A DNA stretch of 64,000 nt from an uncultured Planococcus sp. (GTDB taxonomy: Bacteria > Bacillota > Bacilli > Bacillales_A > Planococcaceae), in assembly GCA_947493585.1 (NCBI GenBank), contig CANLRI010000001.1:1550001-1614000 (forward strand), given 5' to 3'. Shown one piece after another: positions 32,213 to 39,761 of the stretch. The notes beneath the pieces were generated by a model that did not search any database, was not told the DNA's origin, and was given only the letters and a program-made list of their open reading frames with translations. Numbering within the stretch: the stretch's first letter is position 1; each line of letters begins with the position of its first letter. The translations under genes and the position numbers were made by a program.

Positions 32213-33223
32213 TTTATCGTTTAAAATATACAGTTTGTCGTCGCCTTCTGTCGGGGTGCCGCGGCCATCGGTATTATTCGTGATGAAGTACAAATTGTCG
32301 CCGTCCGAATGAACATCGCGGATACGCCCGTATCCTTCAATGGAATCGGTGATTTCTGCCGTCTCCGGATCCAGCACTTTGATCGCTGTCCCGCGAAGTG
32401 CTGCAATATACAGCGAACCGTCGTGAAAATCGATCCCGCTCGGTGCCCACGTATCATCGGCACCGCTCGTGATAAGCGGCGTCTCTAATCCGTCTGCTGT
32501 TTCTTCCCCTTCGATATCGGGCCATCCATAATTGGCATCTTGTTCAATGATATTGATTTCGTCGTTCGCGGATTGGCCATGTTCTGCGGCATACATCGTC
32601 TCTGCATTCCACGCCAAGCCTTGAGGGTTACGGTGGCCGAGTGAGTAAATTTCAAATTCGTTGAATTCGTTAAGGCGCAGAATCTTGCCATTGACGGAAG
32701 CCGGGTCCTGCGCAAGCTCAGGTTCGGAGGCATCTCCGATCGTCGCATAGAGCGTACCGTCTTCACTGAATTCCAAGCGGCCGCCGTGATGGACGTTGCC
32801 TGTTGGAATGCCTGATAAGAGCACGGCCGTTTCCGACCAGCTACCGCCATCCAAGCGAAATTCCGCAATTTTATTATAGGAGTTGCCGTTGTCTTCGTAG
32901 ACATAATAGCCGTAAGCTTCCTGTGAGTCATCGAAGTCCGGTTTTAATACGAATCCGAGAAATCCTGCTTCAGAAGCCGAAGACAAAGGGGAGGAGAAGT
33001 TAACATCCTGGCGTTCCAACTTTCCTTCGGCATCGATATAAGCGACCGTGCCTGGGCGTTCCGAGATATAGAAAGCGTCGCCTTGCTTGTTGATTGACCA
33101 AGGGGCTTCAAGCTCCGTCGCGATCACATCTGCAGGTGCGGTCGCTTCATCGGGATTCGCTGGCGCGTTGCTGCATCCGGCAAGAGCTATTGCCAGAACC
33201 CCGGGGAAAAGCCATTTTTTCAA
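32210..33223 (-). CDS. Lipoprotein PQQ-dependent sugar dehydrogenase-like protein (GSDH family)
   Basis: A 337-residue exported beta-propeller. The start is the TTG at 33221-33223, 8 bases from AAAGGAGG; the longer frame starting at 33250 lies over the ribosome binding site. The signal peptide is followed by the lipobox LAGC (Cys 17). The propeller shows PWSINKQGDAFYISERPG, GNVHHGGRLEFSEDGTLYATIGDA and GHRNPQGLAW, the glucose/sorbosone dehydrogenase (PF07995) pattern with the His of VHHGG. Firmicutes mostly do not make PQQ, so the true cofactor and substrate are uncertain; aldose dehydrogenases of this fold are found in many soil bacteria. Confidence 0.88.
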   Translation of the reverse strand: MKKWLFPGVLAIALAGCSNAPANPDEATAPADVIATELEAPWSINKQGDAFYISERPGTVAYIDAEGKLERQDVNFSSPLSSASEAGFLGFVLKPDFDDSQEAYGYYVYEDNGNSYNKIAEFRLDGGSWSETAVLLSGIPTGNVHHGGRLEFSEDGTLYATIGDASEPELAQDPASVNGKILRLNEFNEFEIYSLGHRNPQGLAWNAETMYAAEHGQSANDEINIIEQDANYGWPDIEGEETADGLETPLITSGADDTWAPSGIDFHDGSLYIAALRGTAIKVLDPETAEITDSIEGYGRIRDVHSDGDNLYFITNNTDGRGTPTEGDDKLYILNDK

Positions 33224-33300
33224 CTTGAAAACCTCCTTTTTATTCATCATAATCGAAGCAGGAAGTGATGGGAAATGAAAAACAGCAAGGAGGGTGAAAA

Positions 33301-33420
33301 ATGCCGCTGCTAAAAGACGTCAAAGAGCAACAAGAGCTGCGCAAAAAACGCAATTTGGTCCGTGTCATCACGTGGATCAGCATCGCGGTTGTGCTGTTCA
33401 TCTTATGGTACGTCATTTAA
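33301..33420 (+). CDS. 39-residue single-pass membrane protein
   Basis: ATG 33301 follows GCAAGGAGGGTG, a very strong ribosome binding site, and the frame runs 39 codons to TAA at 33418. The peptide has a charged N-terminus (MPLLKDVKEQQELRKKRN) and one hydrophobic helix (about 22-39, VITWISIAVVLFILWYVI). It stands alone between the divergent dehydrogenase gene and a terminator 12 bases downstream. No family was recognised. Evidence for translation is the ribosome binding site, frame and terminator. Confidence 0.72.
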   Translation: MPLLKDVKEQQELRKKRNLVRVITWISIAVVLFILWYVI

Positions 33421-33430
33421 AGGGAATGCA

Positions 33431-33471
33431 TAAAAAACGCGAAGCCCGTATTCGAGGCTTCGCGTTTTTTA
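33431..33471. terminator. Bidirectional terminator
   Basis: Stem AAAAAACGCGAAGCC / GGCTTCGCGTTTTTT with a 9-base loop. It lies between the 39-residue gene and the convergent minus-strand gene at 33475. Confidence 0.93.
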
Positions 33472-33474
33472 CAG

Positions 33475-33801
33475 TTATGCATTCTTATTTTGTTGAGGTT
33501 TAGCAATAATCCATTCGACGGTGGCAAATACTGCCACCAAGATGATCATCAAATTGACCAGCCCGGCGTCGAGATACTTATCTCGGAAAATGATGGCGAC
33601 CGTCAATACGTAAAAGACGGCCTGTGTCACTTTAGCAGCCGGCGGTACTTCGTTTTTCGGATAGCGCAGCCTGCCCAGCTGGAACGCCAAAAAAGCGAAC
33701 AGCAGAAGCAAGTATTGCGGCCAGGTGAAGCTGTCATTGACCAGATTATTCATCAATGCGTAAACGATTAATGGAACGAGATACAATAAGAGCGTTTTCA
33801 A
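33475..33801 (-). CDS. Membrane protein of unknown function
   Basis: A 108-residue protein with about three or four TM segments (about 3-20, 28-45, 60-72 and 80-98) and a polar Gln/Asn/Lys end. The hydrophobic pattern and AGGAT-like ribosome binding site next to the ATG at 33801 support it. It follows the 70-residue gene at 33820-34032 by 18 bases. No family recognised. Confidence 0.68.
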   Translation of the reverse strand: MKTLLLYLVPLIVYALMNNLVNDSFTWPQYLLLLFAFLAFQLGRLRYPKNEVPPAAKVTQAVFYVLTVAIIFRDKYLDAGLVNLMIILVAVFATVEWIIAKPQQNKNA

Positions 33802-33819
33802 AGGAGATCCTCATTTCTG

Positions 33820-34032
33820 CTATTTTTTGCGCGGCGTGCCATTCTGCCTTTCTTTCAATAGCTGGACCAAATTGTAGACGGCGAAAGCGAGTGCGAGCCC
33901 GACAATGATCACCGACAGCAACGGATAAAGCGATACGCCGTTTTGCATGATGTCCACGATACGCGCATAGATGATAAATGGGCCGATCAGGATGATGAAA
34001 ATATCGAGTGCGGTTCCTAATTTCGATCTCAT
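33820..34032 (-). CDS. Small membrane protein of unknown function
   Basis: A 70-residue protein with two TM segments (about 6-25 and 35-57) and a basic C-terminus (KERQNGTPRKK). The ATG at 34030-34032 follows GGAGGC. It is upstream of the 108-residue membrane gene on the same strand, and the two probably form one transcript. No family recognised. Confidence 0.68.
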   Translation of the reverse strand: MRSKLGTALDIFIILIGPFIIYARIVDIMQNGVSLYPLLSVIIVGLALAFAVYNLVQLLKERQNGTPRKK

Positions 34033-34101
34033 AAATAGCCTCCAGTAAATCAGTATGACACCATCATATCAGAATCGCCTGTGCCTGGCATGCCGAAAGT
34101 A

Positions 34102-34136
34102 GAAAGCAGCCGCTCAAAGTTGAACGGCTGCTTTCC
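34102..34136 (-). terminator. Terminator of the RNase H-like/transporter operon
   Basis: Stem GAAAGCAGCCG / CGGCTGCTTTC around CTCAAAGTTGAA. On the minus strand the hairpin follows the RNase H-like stop directly. The U-tract is interrupted, so it may be of moderate strength. Confidence 0.75.
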
Positions 34137-34526
34137 TTATTTATGTTCTTTCAGTTTGTTGTTGGCAAGGGTGTGGGCCGCTTTGTTCTGGGAATCTGGA
34201 ATCCATTTGATAAAGCAATAGTCGAATCCATCCGCAATCGACAGGGAGTCATCAAGCAGCTTTTTGTAGACTGGATTTTTCACGAAGCGTTTTTCGAAGG
34301 CATCGACAACGACTTTTGAGTCTGATTTGATGGACACCATGCCGGTTGCGAGCGGGCGAGCGAGCTCAAGTCCTTTTAACAGCGCCGTGAATTCAGCTTG
34401 ATGATTGTCCATTTCACCGACGTATTCACTCCATTTGATGGAATGCCCTTCGCCTCTCAAAAACACGCCGACCGCACTGACGTTGACACCGCCAGCCGTT
34501 GATGCGTCTACGAACAATTCAATCAT
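34137..34526 (-). CDS. RNase HI-like protein with altered active site
   Basis: A 129-residue RNase H-fold protein. The first catalytic Asp is in ELFVDAST, the Glu in HQAEF and the second Asp in KSDSKVVV. The last motif reads NKAAHTLA where canonical RNase HI has N-x-x-A-D, so the fourth carboxylate is a His. Small RNase H-like proteins of Bacillus (YpdQ, YpeP) are related, and both flank ypdP in B. subtilis. Whether this one cleaves RNA-DNA hybrids cannot be told. Its ATG overlaps the transporter stop (ATGA), so it is under the same riboswitch. Confidence 0.85.
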   Translation of the reverse strand: MIELFVDASTAGGVNVSAVGVFLRGEGHSIKWSEYVGEMDNHQAEFTALLKGLELARPLATGMVSIKSDSKVVVDAFEKRFVKNPVYKKLLDDSLSIADGFDYCFIKWIPDSQNKAAHTLANNKLKEHK

Positions 34527-35218
34527 CGCACAGCCTCCTGTTCATCGAGGGGTTGGGTTTTTTTCGCGATATAACCGAACGGTGTGGCCATTACCGACAC
34601 GATGAATTTCAGAACGTAAGTCGAGATGAAAATCTGGATCCAGACATCGAACGGAAAGACGCCGAAAAACGCGATCGAAGTGAAGATCAAGGTATCGATC
34701 AATTGGCTAAGCAAGGTCGAGCCGTTATTGCGAATCCAGAACTGGCTGTCTTTCGGGAAGACTTTCCGCAAAGCCGAAAAGACGATGACGTCGATATGCT
34801 GTGCGAGTAAATAAGCGATCATGCTGGCGATGGCGATTTGCGGCACCAACCCGAAGACCGTCTCGAGTGCTTCATGCGCAAAATCACTTTCCGCCGGGAT
34901 GAATTGAAGGCCGAACTGCATTGTTACAACCATGATCAGAAGTGAGGAAAAGCCAAGCCATACCGCTTTTTTCGCTTCTTTTTTGCCGTATTTTTCATTG
35001 AGGATGTCGGTTGCAAGAAAAGTTGAGGCGTATAAGCTATTGCCGAGCGTTGCGGTCAAGCCGATGACCTCAATCGTTTTTGTCACTTGGATATTCGCCA
35101 GGATGGTGGCAAACGCGACCCAGGCGAACAATCCGGTCTTGCCGAACACTTTATACATGATAAGCAATAATACAAAATTGAACAGGGCGAAACCGAGCCC
35201 TAAAAATTCATTAAACAA
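34523..35218 (-). CDS. ypdP: Queuosine precursor transporter (VUT/YhhQ family, YpdP-like)
   Basis: A 231-residue membrane protein with about six TM helices. Visible motifs are FAWVAFATILANIQVTKTIEV, the LATDILNEKYGKKEAKKAVW signature of the DUF165 (COG1738) family, and FWIRNNGSTLLSQLIDTLIF. This family imports queuosine precursors (preQ0/preQ1 or related bases). The start is TTG at 35216-35218, 7 bases from AGGAGG (35226-35231), which is part of the preQ1-I riboswitch. The riboswitch gives independent support for the substrate. B. subtilis ypdP lies next to ypeQ/ypeP as here. Confidence 0.93.
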   Translation of the reverse strand: MFNEFLGLGFALFNFVLLLIMYKVFGKTGLFAWVAFATILANIQVTKTIEVIGLTATLGNSLYASTFLATDILNEKYGKKEAKKAVWLGFSSLLIMVVTMQFGLQFIPAESDFAHEALETVFGLVPQIAIASMIAYLLAQHIDVIVFSALRKVFPKDSQFWIRNNGSTLLSQLIDTLIFTSIAFFGVFPFDVWIQIFISTYVLKFIVSVMATPFGYIAKKTQPLDEQEAVR

Positions 35219-35225
35219 ACTGCTT

Positions 35226-35264
35226 CCTCCTTAGTTTTGGTAGAGCGGGAAGTTTCGAACCGCT
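35226..35264 (-). promoter_or_regulatory. preQ1-I riboswitch, translational type
   Basis: Read on the minus strand from 35264 to 35226. P1 is AGCGG (35264-35260) pairing with CCGCT (35248-35244). The loop begins TTC and ends CC, and the tail AAAACTAAGGAGG (35238-35226) contains the CTAAGGAG element conserved in class I preQ1 aptamers. The AGGAGG at the end of the tail is also the ribosome binding site of the transporter gene, so ligand binding would hide it and repress translation. The pattern GGTTC-N7-CCC matches the B. subtilis queC aptamer as I remember it. Confidence 0.92.
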
Positions 35265-35287
35265 GGAGGACGAAAATGTCCCAAGCC

Positions 35288-35316
35288 AGTATACCGATTG
35301 TTGCAGAAAAAAACAA
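35288..35316 (-). promoter_or_regulatory. Promoter of the preQ1-regulated operon
   Basis: On the minus strand TTGTTT (35316-35311), a 17-base spacer and TATACT (35293-35288). Transcription would start near 35281, giving a leader of about 60 bases that contains the whole riboswitch. Confidence 0.75.
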
Positions 35317-35330
35317 ATTCATAGTAGAAT
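35301..35330 (+). promoter_or_regulatory. Putative promoter of ypeQ
   Basis: TTGCAG at 35301-35306, an 18-base spacer and TAGAAT at 35325-35330, 30 bases before the ypeQ ATG. It overlaps the divergent promoter of the transporter operon. Confidence 0.6.
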
Positions 35331-35360
35331 AATAGAATGACATTTTGCGGAGGTACCTGA

Positions 35361-35558
35361 ATGAAAAAAGTATCCATCATTAACGAAATCGATGAAATGC
35401 TCAATACGTATTGTGAAGGCTGCTTTGTCAAAGCCCAACTCCGCAAGGACGAAGGAAAAACAGCGGCGCACCGCTTCTGCATCAGCGAATGTACAGTCGG
35501 CACCCAATTGCAGTTTTTGGGGCAGGAATTGAATAAAATCGGAACGAGCGGCAAGTAA
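35361..35558 (+). CDS. ypeQ: YpeQ zinc-finger protein (zf-C2HCIx2C)
   Basis: A 65-residue protein with a predicted zinc site: Cys18 and Cys21 (TYCEGCF) and His37, Cys40 and Cys44 (AAHRFCISEC). The order C-x2-C then H-x2-C-I-x2-C gives the family its name. The ATG at 35361 follows GCGGAGGT. B. subtilis YpeQ, of similar size, is next to ypeP/ypdP. The function is unknown; the finger is seen directly. Confidence 0.87.
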   Translation: MKKVSIINEIDEMLNTYCEGCFVKAQLRKDEGKTAAHRFCISECTVGTQLQFLGQELNKIGTSGK

Positions 35559-35623
35559 AACCTTAAGCCGCTAAAAGTCGTTTTCAAGCGCATGAAAATC
35601 GAGTATGCACTGACTCGACCGAA

Positions 35624-35657
35624 TAAAAAAAGGTCCAGGAATTTTCCCTGGGCCTTT
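35624..35657 (-). terminator. Intrinsic terminator of cspD
   Basis: Arms AAAGGTCCAGG and CCTGGGCCTTTT; on the minus strand the hairpin is followed by a T7 run. It lies 15 bases behind the cold-shock stop. Confidence 0.85.
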
Positions 35658-35671
35658 TGACGTTTCACTTT

Positions 35672-35878
35672 TTATTGTTGGTCCTGCACAACGTTCGCTG
35701 CTTGTGGCCCGCGGTTGCCGTCGATAATATCGAACGAGACGGCTGCGCCTTCTTGCAGCGATCGGAAACCATCACCTTGGATGCCGGTAAAATGGACGAA
35801 AACATCATCACCGTTGTCACATTCAATAAAGCCATAGCCTTTTTCTGAATTGAACCATTTCACAATTCCGTGGTGCAT
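35672..35878 (-). CDS. cspD: Cold-shock protein (CspD/CspB type)
   Basis: A 68-residue single-stranded nucleic acid chaperone with the OB-fold cold-shock domain. RNP1 is SEKGYGFIE and RNP2 is DDVFVHFTG. The ATG at 35876-35878 follows GGGGGAAGG. B. subtilis cspD lies near ypeQ and ypdP, so the D paralogue is the likely one. The first residues MHHGIVKWF differ slightly from the usual MxxGTVKWF. The leader predicted from the promoter at 35940-35968 is about 55 bases, shorter than the long leaders of cspA-type genes. Confidence 0.93.
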   Translation of the reverse strand: MHHGIVKWFNSEKGYGFIECDNGDDVFVHFTGIQGDGFRSLQEGAAVSFDIIDGNRGPQAANVVQDQQ

Positions 35879-35939
35879 GGACCTTCCCCCTAATATTCAG
35901 ATTGTCAAACCTTTAGCCTTAGAGCCAATGGATGGCTTA

Positions 35940-35968
35940 ACTATACATGATGGTGCATATAAGGTCAA
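35940..35968 (-). promoter_or_regulatory. Promoter of cspD
   Basis: Minus strand: TTGACC (35968-35963), 17-base spacer, TATAGT (35945-35940). The start would lie near 35933, giving a leader of about 55 bases. Confidence 0.75.
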
Positions 35969-36040
35969 TACGGCGATGGACCGCCGTTCCAGGCCTTTTC
36001 ACGGTATAATGAAAACACAACACCTTAAAGGAGAGAATTC

Positions 36041-36676
36041 ATGAATTCCGAAACAATAGCGGACTGCCGCTTGAAAGTAAAAAGCATCTATGAACAGTTT
36101 GACGCGAGCCACGACTGGCAGCACATCGAGCGGGTATTGGAAAATGCACGCCATATCGCACAGGCAGAAGGCGGCGATTGGGCAATGATCGAGCTTGCCG
36201 TATTATTGCATGACGTCTCGGATCCGAAATACAAAAAAGCAGGGGAAGACCCGGAACAAGAAATCCTCCGAGAGCTCGTGCTGTCGGATAACGAGCGCAG
36301 TGACATTCGCTCGATCATCCGGACTGTGTCTTTTAAAGGCGGCACGAACGGGGAACCGGAATCGATCGAAGGCAGAATCGTCCGGGACGCCGACCGGCTC
36401 GATGCCATCGGCGCCATCGGAATTGCGCGTGCCTTTGCGTATGGCGGCGCAAAAGGCCGTAAACTATATGACTGGGATGAACAAGCACGCACAGCGATGA
36501 CCGAAAGCGAATACCGGAACGGCGATACGAGCACCGTAACGCATTTTTACGAAAAGCTTTTGCTGTTAAAAGAGCTCATGGTGACCGATAGTGGAAAGCA
36601 AATGGCTGAAGAACGCCACCGATATATGCTATCCTTTCTAGAGCAACTACAAAACGAAACGGATGGGAAAAAATGA
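36041..36676 (+). CDS. ypgQ: HD-domain nucleotide pyrophosphohydrolase (YpgQ-like)
   Basis: A 211-residue HD-superfamily metal-dependent phosphohydrolase. The ligands are seen in ASHDWQHIERV, AVLLHDVSDPKY (HD pair) and RDADRLDAIGAIGIAR (distal Asp). B. subtilis YpgQ has been characterised as a (deoxy)nucleoside triphosphate pyrophosphohydrolase and is next to ypgR, which lies two genes downstream here. The ATG at 36041 follows AAAGGAGAG. The last four bases overlap the ABC-F start (ATGA). TATAAT at 36005-36010 may be its -10, without a good -35. Confidence 0.88.
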   Translation: MNSETIADCRLKVKSIYEQFDASHDWQHIERVLENARHIAQAEGGDWAMIELAVLLHDVSDPKYKKAGEDPEQEILRELVLSDNERSDIRSIIRTVSFKGGTNGEPESIEGRIVRDADRLDAIGAIGIARAFAYGGAKGRKLYDWDEQARTAMTESEYRNGDTSTVTHFYEKLLLLKELMVTDSGKQMAEERHRYMLSFLEQLQNETDGKK

Positions 36677-38565
36677 GCCACTTACACGTAACAAATTTAA
36701 GCAAATCAGTGGGGGTCAAAACCCTCTTCACCAATGTCGAGTTTTCATTGTATCCGGGAGAACGCGCCGGCTTGATCGGTGTCAACGGAACGGGCAAGTC
36801 GACACTATTGTCGATCCTGGCAGGAGATCTTGAATCCGACACGATGGAAATGGACCATCCGAAAAAATACCGGATTACTTATTTGATGCAGGAGCCTGAA
36901 TTCGACGAGTCGTTAACTGTCCTTGAGACGGTCTTCTCCGGGGACTCTCCGCTGCTCGCACTCAACCGTTCATATGAAAAAGCGCTGCAAAACATGATCG
37001 CCGACTCCGGATCTGAACAATTGCAGGAAGAATTGATGAAAATCCAAGAAGGCATGGAACGTGAAAACGCCTGGGACATCAATGCTTTGGCGAAGACCGC
37101 TTTGACCAAGCTCGGAATCGATATGTACGACCAGCAGATCAGCGAACTGTCTGGCGGCCAGCGCAAACGCGTAGCGCTCGCGAAAGCCTTGATCGAACCA
37201 GCTGATTTGATCCTGTTGGATGAGCCAACCAACCATTTGGACGCAGGCTCTACAGAATGGCTGCAGGAAACGCTTTTAAGAATGAACAGCGCGATGCTGT
37301 TCGTAACACATGACCGTTACTTCCTTGATGCCGTTTCGACGCATATTTTTGAATTGGCAGACCAGACAATGTACACACATAAAGGAAACTACGGCGATTA
37401 TTTGGAAGCGAGAGCCGTTCGCGAAGAAATGGCTGAAGCAACGAAACAGAAGATGCACAACCGTTTCCGCTCAGAGCTGAAATGGATCCGCCGCGGCGCG
37501 AAAGCCCGCAGCACGAAACAAAAAGCGCGCATCCAGCGTTTTGATCAATTATCGGAAGACCTGCAATCAACGTCGGACAACACGAGCTTGGAACTTTCCA
37601 TGCAAAGCCAGCGACTCGGCAAGAAAATCATCGAAGGGGAAAACTTGGCCGTTTCTTACGGCGACCGTGAGATTTTCCATTCCTTCGACTTTCTCTTGCA
37701 AGGCGGCGACCGCATCGGCATTGTAGGCCCGAACGGTGCAGGGAAATCAACGCTCATGAAATTGATTGCCGGCGACTTAGAAGCGACGAGCGGCACGTTG
37801 GACTACGGCAGCACCGTCAAGATTGCCCATTTCACTCAGCGTCTGCCGGAAATGGACGAATCCCAGCGGATGATCGAATACATTCAGGAAGTATCGAGCG
37901 ATTTCGAAGCGGAAAAAGGCGTCCGCCTGTCCGCGACGCAAATGCTCGAACGATTCCTGTTCCCGTCGAATGCACACGGTACCTTGATCGGCAAATTGTC
38001 AGGAGGCGAGCGCAAGCGCTTGTACTTGCTGAAATTATTGATGGAAAAACCGAATATCCTATTGCTCGATGAGCCGACGAATGATTTGGACATCCAAACC
38101 TTGTCCGTCCTGGAAGACTTTTTGGAAAACTTCCCAGGCGTCGTCTTGACCATTTCCCATGACCGCTTTTTCCTTGACCGGATCGCGAAAAAGCTATGGA
38201 CGCTCGGCAGCGGCATGGTCGATGAGTATCAAGGCCTTTATACCGACTGGCTGAAAGAAAAGAAGCCGGTAGTTGAGCCGCAAGCTGTAACTGTGGCAAA
38301 TGATATACCGGTTTCAAGTGCTGCACCGCAGGCACCAGAAAAAAAGAAAAAGATGAGTTTCCTCGAGAAAAAGGAGTATGACGGCATACTCGATAAAATC
38401 GCGGAAGTGGAAGAGAAAATCGAACAGACCGAAGCAGAAATGGCTAAAGCTGGCTCTGATTTTGATAAATTGCAGGAGTTGACCGGCCAGATCGATGCCT
38501 ACACCGCGGAGTACGATGAATTGATTGAGCGGTGGAGCTATTTGCAGGAACTGGCGGAAGCGTAA
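36673..38565 (+). CDS. ABC-F family ATPase (Uup/YfmR-like)
   Basis: A soluble protein of 630 residues with two ABC ATPase domains and no membrane part. The first domain has GVNGTGKSTLLSILAG, LSGGQRKRVALAKAL and LLDEPTNHLDAGS. The second has GPNGAGKSTLMKLIAG, LSGGERKRLYLLKLL and LLDEPTNDLDIQT. The linker has the ABC-F helical/basic segment (KMHNRFRSELKWIRRGAKAR). The C-terminal coiled coil (about 555-630) is typical of Uup/YfmR. Such proteins act on the ribosome, for example at polyproline stalls in B. subtilis YfmR. It overlaps the HD gene by 4 bases and is followed by cvfC 20 bases later. Confidence 0.93.
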   Translation: MSHLHVTNLSKSVGVKTLFTNVEFSLYPGERAGLIGVNGTGKSTLLSILAGDLESDTMEMDHPKKYRITYLMQEPEFDESLTVLETVFSGDSPLLALNRSYEKALQNMIADSGSEQLQEELMKIQEGMERENAWDINALAKTALTKLGIDMYDQQISELSGGQRKRVALAKALIEPADLILLDEPTNHLDAGSTEWLQETLLRMNSAMLFVTHDRYFLDAVSTHIFELADQTMYTHKGNYGDYLEARAVREEMAEATKQKMHNRFRSELKWIRRGAKARSTKQKARIQRFDQLSEDLQSTSDNTSLELSMQSQRLGKKIIEGENLAVSYGDREIFHSFDFLLQGGDRIGIVGPNGAGKSTLMKLIAGDLEATSGTLDYGSTVKIAHFTQRLPEMDESQRMIEYIQEVSSDFEAEKGVRLSATQMLERFLFPSNAHGTLIGKLSGGERKRLYLLKLLMEKPNILLLDEPTNDLDIQTLSVLEDFLENFPGVVLTISHDRFFLDRIAKKLWTLGSGMVDEYQGLYTDWLKEKKPVVEPQAVTVANDIPVSSAAPQAPEKKKKMSFLEKKEYDGILDKIAEVEEKIEQTEAEMAKAGSDFDKLQELTGQIDAYTAEYDELIERWSYLQELAEA

Positions 38566-38585
38566 TATACACAGGAGGGATTATC

Positions 38586-39716
38586 TTGAAAATACTAGCG
38601 ATTGAACCGACACCAAGCCCGAATACGATGAAAGTGATCATCGACCAGGAATTGCCGTTCGGTAAAAGCCATAATTACAAGAAAGACCAACTTGAAGGCG
38701 CGCCGAAAGAAGTACAGGAAATCTTAGATATCGATGGCGTCAAAGGCGTCTACCATGTGGCGGATTTCCTCGCAGTCGAACGTAATGCGAAATCCGACTG
38801 GGAAGGCATTCTTGCGGACGTGCGCAAAGTCTTCGGCGAAGGCAATGGCTCCGAAGAAGAACTTGAGGTCGATGAGCATTTCGGGGAAGTGTATGTCCAT
38901 GTCCAGGAATTCAAAGGCATTCCGTTGCAAGTGAAAGTATTCGATTCGCAATCGGAAGAGCGATTCGCGATGCCGGAACGGTTTGTGCAGGCGATGAACA
39001 AAGTCATGGACCCCACCGATGAAAACTTCATCTTCCAGCGTAAATGGGCGGATTACGGTGTCCGCTACGGCGAAAAAGCGGAAATTGGCAAAAGCATCGT
39101 CGAAGAAATCGAAGCGGCGTATCCGGACGAACGCCTGGATTCTTTGACCAGCAAAACCGAATCGAATGAATCGGCTGGCAAAATCAATAAACGCAGAGTG
39201 TCATTGGAAGAATTCGACGCACCGGATTGGGAGACACGCTTCCAATTGCTTGGACAACTCGTTGAAGCGGATCTAGAGGATTTGCCGCTATTGGGCAAAG
39301 CGTTGGAAGACGACAAGATGTCGATTCGCCGCCAAGCAGCGATTTATCTTGGCGACATCGATAACGAAGCGGTCGTGCCGTACGCAGAACAGGCGATGCG
39401 AGACAAGTCGTGGGCGGTCCGCCGTACAGCAGGCGACACTATCAGCGATCTTGGCTTCGAAGCATTCGAGCCGATCATGATCGAGACCTTGCAAGATAAA
39501 AACAAGCTCGTGCGCTGGCGTGCCGCAATGTTCTTGTATGAAACGGGAACGGAACAAGCCCTTCCGGCACTGAAGGAAGCGGAAAATGACCCTGAGTTCG
39601 AAGTGAAGCTCCAAATCAAGATGGCGATCGCCCGCATCGAACAAGGCGAAGAAGCGCGCGGCTCGGTTTGGAAACAAATGACCGAAGCTCGCCAGACGAT
39701 CAAAGACAATAAGTGA
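38586..39716 (+). CDS. cvfC: Conserved virulence factor C family protein (YpgR/CvfC)
   Basis: A 376-residue protein. The start is TTG 38586, 6-8 bases after AGGAGGGA, and gives MKILAIEPTPSPNTMK, a NifU/Nfu N-terminal domain (about 1-85). The rest is mainly HEAT-like helical repeats (about 220-360, e.g. DDKMSIRRQAAIYLGD and DKSWAVRRTAGDTISD). This architecture is that of Staphylococcus CvfC and B. subtilis YpgR. There is no Cys pair for Fe-S assembly in the Nfu-like part. The biochemical role is unknown; the virulence label comes from S. aureus screens. Confidence 0.88.
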   Translation: MKILAIEPTPSPNTMKVIIDQELPFGKSHNYKKDQLEGAPKEVQEILDIDGVKGVYHVADFLAVERNAKSDWEGILADVRKVFGEGNGSEEELEVDEHFGEVYVHVQEFKGIPLQVKVFDSQSEERFAMPERFVQAMNKVMDPTDENFIFQRKWADYGVRYGEKAEIGKSIVEEIEAAYPDERLDSLTSKTESNESAGKINKRRVSLEEFDAPDWETRFQLLGQLVEADLEDLPLLGKALEDDKMSIRRQAAIYLGDIDNEAVVPYAEQAMRDKSWAVRRTAGDTISDLGFEAFEPIMIETLQDKNKLVRWRAAMFLYETGTEQALPALKEAENDPEFEVKLQIKMAIARIEQGEEARGSVWKQMTEARQTIKDNK

Positions 39717-39761
39717 TATAGACTCTCAAGAAATTTATAAGTGTGTTTTCCGAAGCTTACC

